Of a stretch of 9,553 nucleotides of DNA, positions 1 to 6,155 are shown piece after piece. Where the stretch lies: contig JAJCYF010000079.1 in NCBI GenBank assembly GCA_029263035.1, positions 1-9,553 on the forward strand. The letters are read 5' to 3'. The translations under genes and the position numbers were made by a program. The first letter of the stretch is position 1, and the number at the start of each line of letters is the position of its first letter. The notes beneath the pieces were generated by a model that did not search any database, had not been told where the DNA came from, and worked only from the letters and a program-made list of their open reading frames with translations. The stretch is from Actinomycetes bacterium (GTDB lineage: Bacteria; Actinomycetota; CADDZG01; JAHWKV01).

Positions 1-1007
1 ACTGTGCCCGGGTCGCCGGACGGCCTCCACACGCCGCGGTGGTGCCTGGCGTCAACGATCGTCTCGCGGTCGCGCAACTGGGTGTACGGATCACGCGGTG
101 GGAGCAGCCGGACCCCTTTGGGCGCCGGCGCCGACTTCAGCACTGCGAGATCCTCGGTGAGAATCCACGCCCGGCCCCCGAAATCGACCTGCGTCAGCTC
201 ATCTTCGACCAGGCCCCACCAGGATCCGGCGTCACCGGCGCGGACCCCCAGCCAGGCGGCGAATTCCGCCCGGGTGGACGGTCCGTAGCCGTGCAGGTAG
301 CGCCGAAGCAAATCCGCGCGAGCATCCGCCGGGTCGATGTCGGGGATCGAACGGCCGAGCCACTCCTTTACCAGGACGAACCGCGCCCTATTGCCGGCGC
401 GCGGTGCAAAACAGACCACCCCCTGTAGCGTGAGAATGCGGAGGCAGAAGTGGACGACGGCCTCGCCGAGCGGCTGGCCGGCGGCGTAGGGACCTTCCTT
501 TACCCAGGTGTCATGTTGGTTCTTCGGAAGCTTGCGGGCGATCCGCTCGGCGATCTCGACCCCCAGCTCGCCGATGGCGAGCCGGCGGCCGGCCAGCACG
601 TCGCCGACCTCGGCGCCCGCCATCTCGACGGCCTCCGTCAGGCTCATGCCCAGCTGGTCCACCGCCGGTCCCACCCCGAGGATGAAGTGGCGCATCGCCT
701 CCTCGGTCGGCGGAAGCACACCGGTAGCGAACGCTGCTGCCTGGGAGGTGGGGAAGTAGAACGGCGCGCCGCGCATGCTCCAGCTCTGCAGCAGGCTCTT
801 GGTTTCGGCGACCGCTTCGTCCATCTGTTGCTGCGTAAAATTCCGCACCCGGGCGTGCAGCGCGAGGAGCGCGGATCCCGGCGGGCTGTTCTGGATGCCG
901 CAGCGTCCGGCCGCGTCGAGCAGCCCATGCTCCCCCAGGCGCTCGGTGAGGTGGTGAGCATCGAGGCGAAACGCGATTACGTCGTCTCTTGAAAACTTAA
1001 GAGTCAC
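1..1007 (-). CDS. Winged-helix DNA-binding protein, HTH_42 / AlkZ-YcaQ-like family (partial, C-terminus beyond base 1)
   Basis: This reading frame is open from a GTG at 1007 through the left edge, giving 335 residues with no stop. The N-terminus (VIAFRLDAHHLTERL, then CGIQNSPPGSALLALHARV) and a later winged-helix stretch (RRYLHGYGPSTRAEFAAWLG, then LLPPRDPYTQLRDRE) are typical of the HTH_42 family. Characterised members such as AlkZ and E. coli YcaQ are DNA glycosylases for bulky adducts and crosslinks, but most family members are untested. The catalytic Gln-x-Gln (or Gln-x-Asp) pair of those enzymes appears here as Gln-Asn-Ser in the IQNS segment, so glycosylase activity should not be assumed. 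The start was chosen because the family motif begins a few residues after it and no better start lies between it and the toxin stop 23 bases upstream. The Shine-Dalgarno match is poor. The gene lies in the same direction as the toxin-antitoxin pair and may be co-transcribed with it. Family assignment is firm; function is open. Confidence 0.85.
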   Translation of the reverse strand, partial: MTLKFSRDDVIAFRLDAHHLTERLGEHGLLDAAGRCGIQNSPPGSALLALHARVRNFTQQQMDEAVAETKSLLQSWSMRGAPFYFPTSQAAAFATGVLPPTEEAMRHFILGVGPAVDQLGMSLTEAVEMAGAEVGDVLAGRRLAIGELGVEIAERIARKLPKNQHDTWVKEGPYAAGQPLGEAVVHFCLRILTLQGVVCFAPRAGNRARFVLVKEWLGRSIPDIDPADARADLLRRYLHGYGPSTRAEFAAWLGVRAGDAGSWWGLVEDELTQVDFGGRAWILTEDLAVLKSAPAPKGVRLLPPRDPYTQLRDRETIVDARHHRGVWRPSGDPGT

Positions 1008-1030
1008 GATCTGGGGGCCTTGCTTCGTAT

Positions 1031-1390
1031 CTAGGGGGTGAGTGTCTCGCGGCCGAGGACGATGTCGATTCCTTCGACGATCAGCTGGAGCTTGGCTCCC
1101 GACACACGTCCAACGTGATCCGAGATGATGGCTCGATCGATTGAGACTATCTGTGTGACATTGGCCACAGAATCCTTTGGAAGACCCGTCTGACGATGAT
1201 TGAGAAGTACGTTTCCCGGAGCGGCGGACCAGCGGAGGTTACTCGTGAGAGGAACGACGACTACCGTCGCCAGGCCGCTTGCGTTCAGGGCGTCACCCTG
1301 AACTACCACTACAGGCCGCCGCAGACCCGGACCAGAGCCGACCGGGTCGGGAAGCGATGCCCAGAAGATGTCGCCCTGGGCTACTACCAC
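1031..1390 (-). CDS. MazF/PemK-family endoribonuclease toxin
   Basis: The 119-residue product has the MazF/PemK fold signature: QGDIFW near the N-terminus, RRPVVVVQ (Arg25), VVVVPLTSN (Thr49) and GLPKDSVANVTQIVSID. Arg25 and Thr49 sit where the catalytic Arg and Thr of MazF toxins lie, so this is expected to be a cytoplasmic mRNA or tRNA/rRNA-cleaving ribonuclease held inactive by its antitoxin. I place the start at the GTG at 1390, which puts the Gly-Asp motif at residues 6-7 as in the family. That start overlaps the antitoxin stop (GTGGTAG, 7 shared bases), giving translational coupling. An upstream in-frame GTG at 1432 would add 14 residues with no family character. The cleavage specificity cannot be read from the sequence. 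Confidence 0.92.
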   Translation of the reverse strand: MVVAQGDIFWASLPDPVGSGPGLRRPVVVVQGDALNASGLATVVVVPLTSNLRWSAAPGNVLLNHRQTGLPKDSVANVTQIVSIDRAIISDHVGRVSGAKLQLIVEGIDIVLGRETLTP

Positions 1391-1620
1391 TCCGATCGCT
1401 CGAGCGCCTGACGACTTGCTTGCGAGACCCACGGGTCGGCGACCTGATCAATCTCGGCCAGAGCCCGGTCCATCGCCTCTGTGACGGCCCCGAGATCTCG
1501 CCGGAGCAGATACTCCCTCAAAGCTTCCTGGTAAACCTGGCTGCGCGATTTCCCCGTCCGGCGGGCGAGTTCTTCGGCTTGGTTGAAAAGTGGGTCAGGA
1601 ACGGAGATAGCCGTTTTCAT
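1384..1620 (-). CDS. Ribbon-helix-helix antitoxin of the MazF pair
   Basis: This 78-residue protein starts with MKTAISVPDPLF, the short DNA-contacting beta strand of ribbon-helix-helix repressors. It is followed by helix 1 (NQAEELARRTG) and helix 2 (SRSQVYQEALREYLLRR). The acidic C-terminal half, which ends in a Trp and carries EAMDRALAEIDQVADPW, is the likely toxin-binding tail. It should neutralise the downstream MazF toxin and, as a dimer, repress their shared promoter. The ATG at 1620 is preferred over the in-frame TTG at 1653 because the fold begins exactly there. There is no Shine-Dalgarno sequence; a TATACT -10 box ends six bases before the ATG, so the message may be leaderless. The stop overlaps the toxin start. 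Confidence 0.9.
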   Translation of the reverse strand: MKTAISVPDPLFNQAEELARRTGKSRSQVYQEALREYLLRRDLGAVTEAMDRALAEIDQVADPWVSQASRQALERSEW

Positions 1621-1626
1621 ACCGTT

Positions 1627-1654
1627 AGTATAACCGGCCAACCGGGAACCCAAG
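1627..1654 (-). promoter_or_regulatory. Candidate promoter/operator of the toxin-antitoxin operon
   Basis: Reading the minus strand, a TATACT (1627-1632) sits 16 bases after CTTGGG (1649-1654) and ends six bases before the antitoxin ATG. The first transcribed base would fall at or next to the ATG, which suggests leaderless translation, a common mode in actinobacteria. The -10 is embedded in short symmetries (GTTA-3-TAAC across it and CCGG-4-CCGG in the spacer), a plausible place for the ribbon-helix-helix antitoxin to bind. The -10 is good and the -35 weak. Confidence 0.45.
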
Positions 1655-1932
1655 AGGGAAACATCCCTGTAATTGTGGTCTTGAAAGAACGGTGCGCGAA
1701 CCGCGGGACCTTCAACGGATCGGGGCTCAGCCTTGCCTAGAACCGATCATCACTCAGGAGGCAGATTCCCACGCCGTATGTCGAGCGGCCTCGTCGATTG
1801 CACGTCCCGGCGCGGAGACAATTAGGTTTCCGGGTGAAGGAATGGTTTGGATTTGGGAGGTCCGCAGAACCCAGCGTTCTGAAGAGGCGTCCCAAGATGC
1901 GATTTGCCACGTCCGGGACCACGCCTTCCTCC
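1655..1932. other. Intergenic stretch with no recognisable gene
   Basis: This spacer separates the minus-strand toxin-antitoxin operon from the plus-strand secreted-protein genes. Several 60-85 codon frames are open on both strands, but none has a recognisable domain or a convincing ribosome binding site, and they overlap one another. It is less GC-rich to the eye than the flanks and may be decayed coding sequence. I see no tRNA, inverted terminal repeats or array of repeats in it. Confidence 0.4.
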
Positions 1933-1962
1933 TTGACAAAATCTAAGGTACCCGGTTACCCT
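1933..1962 (+). promoter_or_regulatory. Candidate promoter for the secreted-protein genes
   Basis: A consensus TTGACA (1933-1938) is followed after 18 bases by TACCCT (1957-1962), matching the loose TAnnnT -10 of actinobacteria. Around the -10, GGTACCCGGTTACC is an imperfect 14-bp palindrome with one mismatched pair of positions and could be an operator. Initiation here would give a leader of roughly 125 bases that contains the hairpin at 2006-2031. Confidence 0.4.
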
Positions 1963-2005
1963 CCCAGGAAGCATTTCCCAATGCACTTGCCAAGTTGACC
2001 AAACT

Positions 2006-2031
2006 CGACGACTTCAGGGGGAAGTCGGTCG
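2006..2031 (+). repeat. Hairpin in the leader upstream of the gene at 2096
   Basis: CGACTTC (2009-2015) and GAAGTCG (2021-2027) are a perfect 7-bp inverted repeat around a 5-base AGGGG loop. The stem extends to 10 bp if one G on the right arm is bulged. No T-run follows, so it is not an ordinary intrinsic terminator. It lies 65 bases before the ATG at 2096 and may be an RNA leader structure or a protein-binding site. Confidence 0.5.
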
Positions 2032-2095
2032 TTCCATTATTTCTGGTGCCATCATGATTGCCGGGCGGTCTCCACCGCCGTTATGGAGGAAATCA

Positions 2096-3037
2096 ATGCA
2101 GAAACCGGCGCGAGGTAAACGACGTCGAATTCGAGCTACCAAGCACCTCATTGCTGCATGTTCCGCTGCCATGCTGTTCGTAGTCTTTTACATCAATATC
2201 GCAGTGGGCGGGCCCGCCAGTCCGGATGTGAGTCCAACTCAGAGCGACTTGCGCCCGGAAGCGCAGGGCATACGTTCCCTTCCTTTAGAACCGCTGGCTC
2301 AGATGGTCATCGGAAGTGAGTCTGTGCATTCTGCCATTCAAGATCGCCTTAGCACTTGCATGGAGTCGAAAGGCTTCGATTACGCTACCGTGCCCTATTT
2401 CGGTATTCCTGCCCTGGACCTTGGAGTCCGTTACGGTCTGTTCAACAGCGACCGCGCCGTCGATACAGGATACCGGGAGATAAGACCAGACTCCGGGTTT
2501 CGGAGCTTTGAAGGTGGCATGAACCCGGCATACCTCCAGTTGAGTGGAGATGCCCAAGCAGCCTGGCAACATGCGTTTTCGGGTCCTCAGAAACCTCCCG
2601 CCCTGTCAGACACAGGCGCGGGCGTGTCTAATGGAGGATGTCTCGACCAGGCCCAAAGTGCAATTTATGGTGATCGGCAGAGTCGAGCTCAGCTCGAAGG
2701 CCAGATACAGTCCTTCATGGTCGAATCCTACCAGTCAGCCAAGACCGATCCGCGAGTTCAAGCAGCCTTGGATCAATGGTCATCCTGTATGGGAAGCAAG
2801 GGGCTGAGCTTTACCGAGCCAAGGGACGCGATGGATGCCTGGGCTCGGTCAGAAACGCGGTCAATCCCGGCCACGGATGCACAGTGCAACATTCAGACGG
2901 GCCTTGCGAAGGTCTGGAACTCTGTCGAGATCGAAGTCCAAAGCGACCTCATTGCCAACAACCGCTCAGTAATTGACGCCTGGACAGCTCAGTTGGATCG
3001 AGAGGAAGAGGCTGCCGCCGACGCCTCAGTCTCTTAA
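2096..3037 (+). CDS. Exported or membrane-anchored protein with two Cys-Met-x-x-Lys-Gly repeats, function unknown
   Basis: The ATG at 2096 follows a strong GGAGGA (2085-2090) by five bases, which decides the start over an in-frame ATG at 2054. The 313-residue product has a very basic N-terminus (KRRR at 8-11) and one hydrophobic helix at about 17-38, so it is a signal peptide or membrane anchor. The remaining 270 residues would be outside the membrane. That part contains two similar halves: C88-MESKGFDY ending at C182, and C231-MGSKGLSF ending at C264. Four extracytoplasmic cysteines in two pairs suggest two disulfides. Similar lone CMxxKG segments occur in small secreted actinobacterial proteins of unknown function. 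The tail is acidic. It is followed after 62 bases by the I36-like gene on the same strand, so the two may be expressed together. I do not recognise a function. Confidence 0.8.
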   Translation: MQKPARGKRRRIRATKHLIAACSAAMLFVVFYINIAVGGPASPDVSPTQSDLRPEAQGIRSLPLEPLAQMVIGSESVHSAIQDRLSTCMESKGFDYATVPYFGIPALDLGVRYGLFNSDRAVDTGYREIRPDSGFRSFEGGMNPAYLQLSGDAQAAWQHAFSGPQKPPALSDTGAGVSNGGCLDQAQSAIYGDRQSRAQLEGQIQSFMVESYQSAKTDPRVQAALDQWSSCMGSKGLSFTEPRDAMDAWARSETRSIPATDAQCNIQTGLAKVWNSVEIEVQSDLIANNRSVIDAWTAQLDREEEAAADASVS

Positions 3038-3050
3038 GTTTCCCGCGCGA

Positions 3051-3072
3051 CCGAAAATTCCTTACGTTTCGG
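3051..3072 (+). repeat. Small inverted repeat between the two secreted-protein genes
   Basis: CCGAAA (3051-3056) and TTTCGG (3067-3072) flank a 10-base loop just before the ribosome binding site of the next gene. It is a weak stem without a T-run. It could be an attenuator or mRNA-stability element, or chance. Confidence 0.3.
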
Positions 3073-3099
3073 CCAAATACACGACAGGAGATCAGTACG

Positions 3100-3501
3100 A
3101 TGAAGGCGCTTCCTCGCAAGGCATCCTTGACAGGGGTGGTGCTCGCCCTTGTTCTCACTACCGCCGTTGGTAGTTCAGCCCACGAGACACAGTCGTTTCC
3201 TGATCATGACTATTGTTACTACGGCCGCGTGTGTCTTTACCAGCATCATAATTACGGAGGCGGAAAGGCTTTCTATACGGGAAGTGACGCCGATTATTTC
3301 TACGACGTGTTCAGTAACAGCACGAGCCTTGATAACAACGTCAGCACGGTTTGGAACAACGGATCGTCCTGCACCGTGTATCTACGCGGAGGCTATGATT
3401 TCGGTGGGTGGCAATGGGCAACGTCGTTAGGTCAGGCATGGAATCTCAATGGGACTCAGGCCGATGACGCGAGTTCTCACCATTGGTGCTCTCCGAGCTA
3501 G
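3100..3501 (+). CDS. Secreted peptidase inhibitor family I36-like protein
   Basis: An AGGAG (3086-3090) nine bases before the ATG supports this start. The 133-residue product has a classic Sec signal peptide: basic MKALPRK, hydrophobic core 10-24, likely cleavage after Ala27 in GSSA-H. That leaves about 106 residues, close to the roughly 100 of the Streptomyces metalloproteinase inhibitor SMI that typifies this family. The mature part shows the beta/gamma-crystallin-like pattern of I36: VCLYQHHNYGGGKAFY, then FSNSTSLDNNVSTVWNN, then CTVYLRGGYDFGG. Cysteines 39, 45, 91 and 130 could form two disulfides. Characterised members inhibit extracellular metalloproteases; many homologues are annotated by fold only, so inhibition here is inference. 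It sits directly downstream of the CMxxKG protein. Confidence 0.87.
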   Translation: MKALPRKASLTGVVLALVLTTAVGSSAHETQSFPDHDYCYYGRVCLYQHHNYGGGKAFYTGSDADYFYDVFSNSTSLDNNVSTVWNNGSSCTVYLRGGYDFGGWQWATSLGQAWNLNGTQADDASSHHWCSPS

Positions 3502-3539
3502 TCGCCCCGATGCGGTCGGTGGAGCCATTGTCAATAGTT

Positions 3540-3780
3540 GTGGGATTGAAAATTTCCGGCTCCTCGCTAAATCGTGAGTTCCACAAGGCCGGCTACCAAT
3601 TCGAGTGGCGCGCTCTCAACTCTGCAGACTTTGGAGTGCCTCAGTTGCGGCCACGCTTCTCTGTAATCGGGACAGCGTAAAGGAGAAAGTCCTCCGGCAT
3701 TTCCCCTCCCGTCTCCTGGAGATCGATGGGAGGGCCGCCACACCTGGGGTGATTCCACCCCCTATCCGGGATGTCGTCGA
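3540..3780 (+). pseudogene. Remnant of a C5-cytosine DNA methyltransferase
   Basis: A short open frame ending at 3680 encodes FHKAGYQFEWRALNSADFG followed by VPQLRPRFSVIG. This is the motif VIII neighbourhood of cytosine-5 methyltransferases, where the family reads roughly GY-x-x-x-W-x-x-LNA-x-DFGVPQ-x-R-x-R. The preceding segment (VVGLKISG) is a blurred version of what comes before it. Motif I (the cofactor loop), the catalytic Pro-Cys motif and the C-terminal motifs IX and X are absent. A stop at 3678-3680 interrupts the frame. The next part (KEKVLRHFPSRL, then IPPPIRDVV) continues weakly in another frame, as after a frameshift. A start codon inside the I36 gene is open in this frame but has no meaning. 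This is a dead fragment left by deletion and recombination, marking this stretch as accessory DNA. Confidence 0.75.
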
Positions 3781-4012
3781 ACCGGAGTTAAGTCCACATC
3801 CCTCCCCGAGCAATTCAGTACGAAGTTACCGACGCCTTACCGTGGGAATCGACTCCCTGGGCAAGTCCACTCGCGTCGCGGAAACGTCGCAAGGTCGTCG
3901 CTCTTCTGCTCTTAGGCCGCGTCGCACAAGTAACGCCCTGGAAATATCGCCTTCGAGCGTTTCACAATCGGCCCTTTCAGTGACTTTTGTAGGTGGATGA
4001 AAGGACCGAGAA
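3781..4012. other. Non-coding or decayed stretch before the mobile-element genes
   Basis: After the methyltransferase remnant there are about 230 bases with no convincing gene. A frame running to 4000 shows composition typical of non-coding reading (Ser-, Arg- and Pro-rich) and no domain. The promoter of the downstream operon should lie here, but I do not see a clear -35/-10 pair. I also see no copy of the tRNA-Ala 3' end that would mark a left attachment site. Confidence 0.4.
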
Positions 4013-4081
4013 ATGAGCTATCCGAAGAACCGGCGGGAGGGCAGCGGCCACTACTCACGCCCCCCAAGCTGGTTCACATGA
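4013..4081 (+). CDS. Putative 22-residue micro-ORF upstream of the replication-relaxation gene
   Basis: An ATG at 4013 is preceded by AAAGGA with seven bases of spacing, a better ribosome binding site than the adjacent ATG at 3997 has. The frame encodes MSYPKNRREGSGHYSRPPSW and two more residues, is basic and has no known domain. Its TGA overlaps the ATG at 4078 as ATGA, the arrangement of a translationally coupled pair. It might be a leader peptide, a tiny basic protein, or the frameshifted start of the next ORF. Coding status is uncertain. Confidence 0.35.
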   Translation: MSYPKNRREGSGHYSRPPSWFT

Positions 4082-4269
4082 CCGCGGCCGAGCGCGAGGA
4101 CGCGGCGCGGCTTCTAGCCGCCATGATTCAACAGATTCACCGTATTCACGGTGCCCATCAGCCGCCGGAGGTGCCCCAAGATCGGCACTGCCTTGCCGCA
4201 ACCTTGCCGTTGGCTCCCCCCGATATCGGCAACTCCAATTCCGCAAATGACGCTGGGAGCGCTGCGTGA
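4078..4269 (+). CDS. Small hypothetical protein (63 residues) of the mobile element
   Basis: The ATG at 4078 overlaps the stop of the preceding micro-ORF. It begins MTAAEREDAARLLAAMIQQI, a short amphipathic helical segment, followed by a Pro-rich, low-complexity tail. The frame can also be read from an ATG at 3997 (90 residues), but that start has its GG-rich sequence too close to be a good binding site. I do not recognise a family. Small ORFs of this kind are common just ahead of the main genes of actinobacterial integrative elements, so it may be a regulator or accessory factor. It ends 50 bases before the 611-residue gene. Confidence 0.45.
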   Translation: MTAAEREDAARLLAAMIQQIHRIHGAHQPPEVPQDRHCLAATLPLAPPDIGNSNSANDAGSAA

Positions 4270-4319
4270 GCGATTCATACAGTGCGCCACCGACAGTCCT
4301 ACGCACTTAGATAGGTATT

Positions 4320-6155
4320 TTGGATTCTCAACGATTTGAAGAGGGTTCGTCCTTTGCTCAAACTGGGAACAGGCGTACTTCCAGGAACTCCACCTTCTCC
4401 AATTTCAAATCTCTTTCCAGATCAGAGTCTTTGTCTCTGCTCTCCGATATTGATAAAGAGATTGTTCATCTTCTCTCTGAACACCGGGTCGTTACTACTC
4501 AGCAGTTTCACAAGCTTGTGGGAATTCCCGAGCGCACGGTTAGATATCGCCTGGAAAGACTCCGCAGTCTCGGTATCGCCGGAAGAAGCTCCATCTACGT
4601 CGAGCGGGGCAGATCCGCCTTCCACTGGTGGCCCACCCGCTTGGCCGACTCCTACCACCGGGGGGAGCCAGTTCCTAGAAGCGGCGAGCGGGACGAGCCC
4701 AATCAGCTCTTCCTGCGCCACGCCGCCGGGCTGACCGGAATCTACGGAGCGGTGGTGCAGCTTTGTGAGTCCTCCGGGCTGGCGATCCACACCTGGCTGA
4801 GAGAGATCGAGGCCAAGGAGGAATTCTTGGAGGGATCTCGCCCCACGGCCATCGTCCCGGATGTGACCTTGATCCTTGGATCCTCCGAGGTCGAGTACCG
4901 GGCCTTCATCGAGCTGGACATGGGAACCATGAGCCTGCCTCGTCTGGGCAGAAAGCTGCGGGCCTACGCCGCGTATGGCCGCCGGAAGGCGTGGAGAGCC
5001 AGGCATCCTTTCGTTCCGCCCTTGCTGTTCGTGACCACCAGCTGGCGACGAGCCGAAGCGGTTCTCAGGCTCTTCGAAGCCAAATGCCGGATGGTTGAGC
5101 GGGACCTGCAACCATCAAGCCTGCTCAACCCTCCGGAACGGGCCATATTGGCTGTCTGCTCCGAGGCCTCGACTCCCGAGACGGCTTTCAGCGAACCGGT
5201 ATGGATGGATCCCTACGGGCGCGACGGCCTGACTGTGATCGAGCTGCTTCATCCTGTCTGGGAGCGGTGGGCTCAGGCAGAGGAGGAAAGAAGGGCCCTG
5301 GCTCTCAGGCGCCACCAGCACCAGCAGCGCTTGGCCGCCGACCCGGATGCCCGTCGATCAGAGATTCAGGAGCGGGACCTGGTCGACGAGTACGCCAACC
5401 ACCTGGACGAGCTTGAACAGGAGCCCCAAAAGGCAATGCGGATCCTGTTGGCATCCACCTCACCCATGAGCCGGATTGAGAAGGCCGCGTTCGGCTTCTT
5501 TGAGCGCAGAGTAAATCCCAACGGCGACGGCGAACCGATCAGCAAGCCGATCGAGGTCAGCGATCAGGAGAGCGAGGCAACGGAGACCCTTCGCCTCTGG
5601 ACTCTTCAAAAACAGCAGGAGCATCTTGGCCAGCTTTATGGCCGATATCCGGAGTCTCCGACCGTCATCAGCTCGATACGGAGGCTGGAGTCGCAACGCC
5701 TGCTCAGCGAAATTGACTTGAGGTTCCTCGACTCCCAGATCGAGGAGGATTTCACAGTCCATCGGCGACAGGCGAACGACCGCGCTACCTATCTGACCTG
5801 GAGGGACGGCGAGGTTCTCCAGAGCATCGCGCAGGGCCGCCTAATCGAGCGCCTTCGCTCAAGCCGGGATCATGAGGCCAAAGCCATCGACCTGGAGCGG
5901 CTGAGCATCTGCACACGATGCGAGCAGGTGGTCGTAACCTCGACCGGGGGTGGCGGCTTGGGGATCGAGAGTTGTCCGTTCTGCAGAAACAGCGCCGTTA
6001 GGCTAAAGGTCGCGGTTTCGCAGGGCCTGGCGCTTCCAGACGGCGAGGGCTTCTGGAGGGTGTGTCATCCGGCTATGCCAGAATGGATCGCTTTAAACAG
6101 CCCGCAGGTCCCTTCAGGTTCGCCGGCCGAAGACCGAGGCGAGATGACTCAATGA
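4320..6155 (+). CDS. Replication-relaxation family protein with extended C-terminus and zinc ribbon
   Basis: The frame has no ATG until about residue 201, so it must begin at a rare codon. The TTG at 4320, with a weak AGATAGG upstream, gives 611 residues. Residues 42-112 are a winged helix (DKEIVHLLSEHRVVTTQQF, then RTVRYRLERLRSLG). Residues about 115-285 fit the Replic_Relax family of plasmids and integrative elements: PDVTLIL (Asp181), FIELDMGTMSLPRLGRKLRAY (broken here at Glu198, Asp200 and Lys212), then LLFVTTS. The Asp...Glu-x-Asp...Lys pattern resembles a PD-(D/E)xK nuclease-like fold, which is inference. Residues about 315-520 are charged and helical with likely coiled coil. A zinc ribbon follows: CTRC at 531-534 and CPFC at 552-555. 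Family members are linked to plasmid copy control or relaxation; here the gene is coupled to the recombinase by an ATGA overlap, so a role in excision, replication or site recognition of the element is plausible. Confidence 0.75.
   Translation: MDSQRFEEGSSFAQTGNRRTSRNSTFSNFKSLSRSESLSLLSDIDKEIVHLLSEHRVVTTQQFHKLVGIPERTVRYRLERLRSLGIAGRSSIYVERGRSAFHWWPTRLADSYHRGEPVPRSGERDEPNQLFLRHAAGLTGIYGAVVQLCESSGLAIHTWLREIEAKEEFLEGSRPTAIVPDVTLILGSSEVEYRAFIELDMGTMSLPRLGRKLRAYAAYGRRKAWRARHPFVPPLLFVTTSWRRAEAVLRLFEAKCRMVERDLQPSSLLNPPERAILAVCSEASTPETAFSEPVWMDPYGRDGLTVIELLHPVWERWAQAEEERRALALRRHQHQQRLAADPDARRSEIQERDLVDEYANHLDELEQEPQKAMRILLASTSPMSRIEKAAFGFFERRVNPNGDGEPISKPIEVSDQESEATETLRLWTLQKQQEHLGQLYGRYPESPTVISSIRRLESQRLLSEIDLRFLDSQIEEDFTVHRRQANDRATYLTWRDGEVLQSIAQGRLIERLRSSRDHEAKAIDLERLSICTRCEQVVVTSTGGGGLGIESCPFCRNSAVRLKVAVSQGLALPDGEGFWRVCHPAMPEWIALNSPQVPSGSPAEDRGEMTQ

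Noticed and set aside
450..992. Long plus-strand frame of 180 codons opposite the winged-helix gene
   Set aside because: It is antisense to a minus-strand frame with clear HTH_42 motifs and shows no domain; high GC keeps shadow frames open.
1692..1998. Several 60-85 codon frames between the toxin-antitoxin operon and the secreted genes
   Set aside because: They are mutually overlapping on both strands, lack convincing ribosome binding sites and show no motif I can recognise.
3590..3630. GCGCTCT match to the tRNA-Ala sequence, considered as a left attachment site
   Set aside because: Only seven bases are shared and they encode conserved methyltransferase residues, so chance is the better explanation; no longer copy of the tRNA 3' half was seen in the window.
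4422..5111. Minus-strand frame of 229 codons opposite the replication-relaxation gene
   Set aside because: It has no recognisable domain and is wholly contained in a well-supported plus-strand gene.
6062..6151. Upstream in-frame start that would add 30 residues to the recombinase
   Set aside because: The added residues come from overlap with the previous gene; the ATG at 6152 has the ATGA coupling and matches the usual family N-terminus just before the YTRIS motif.
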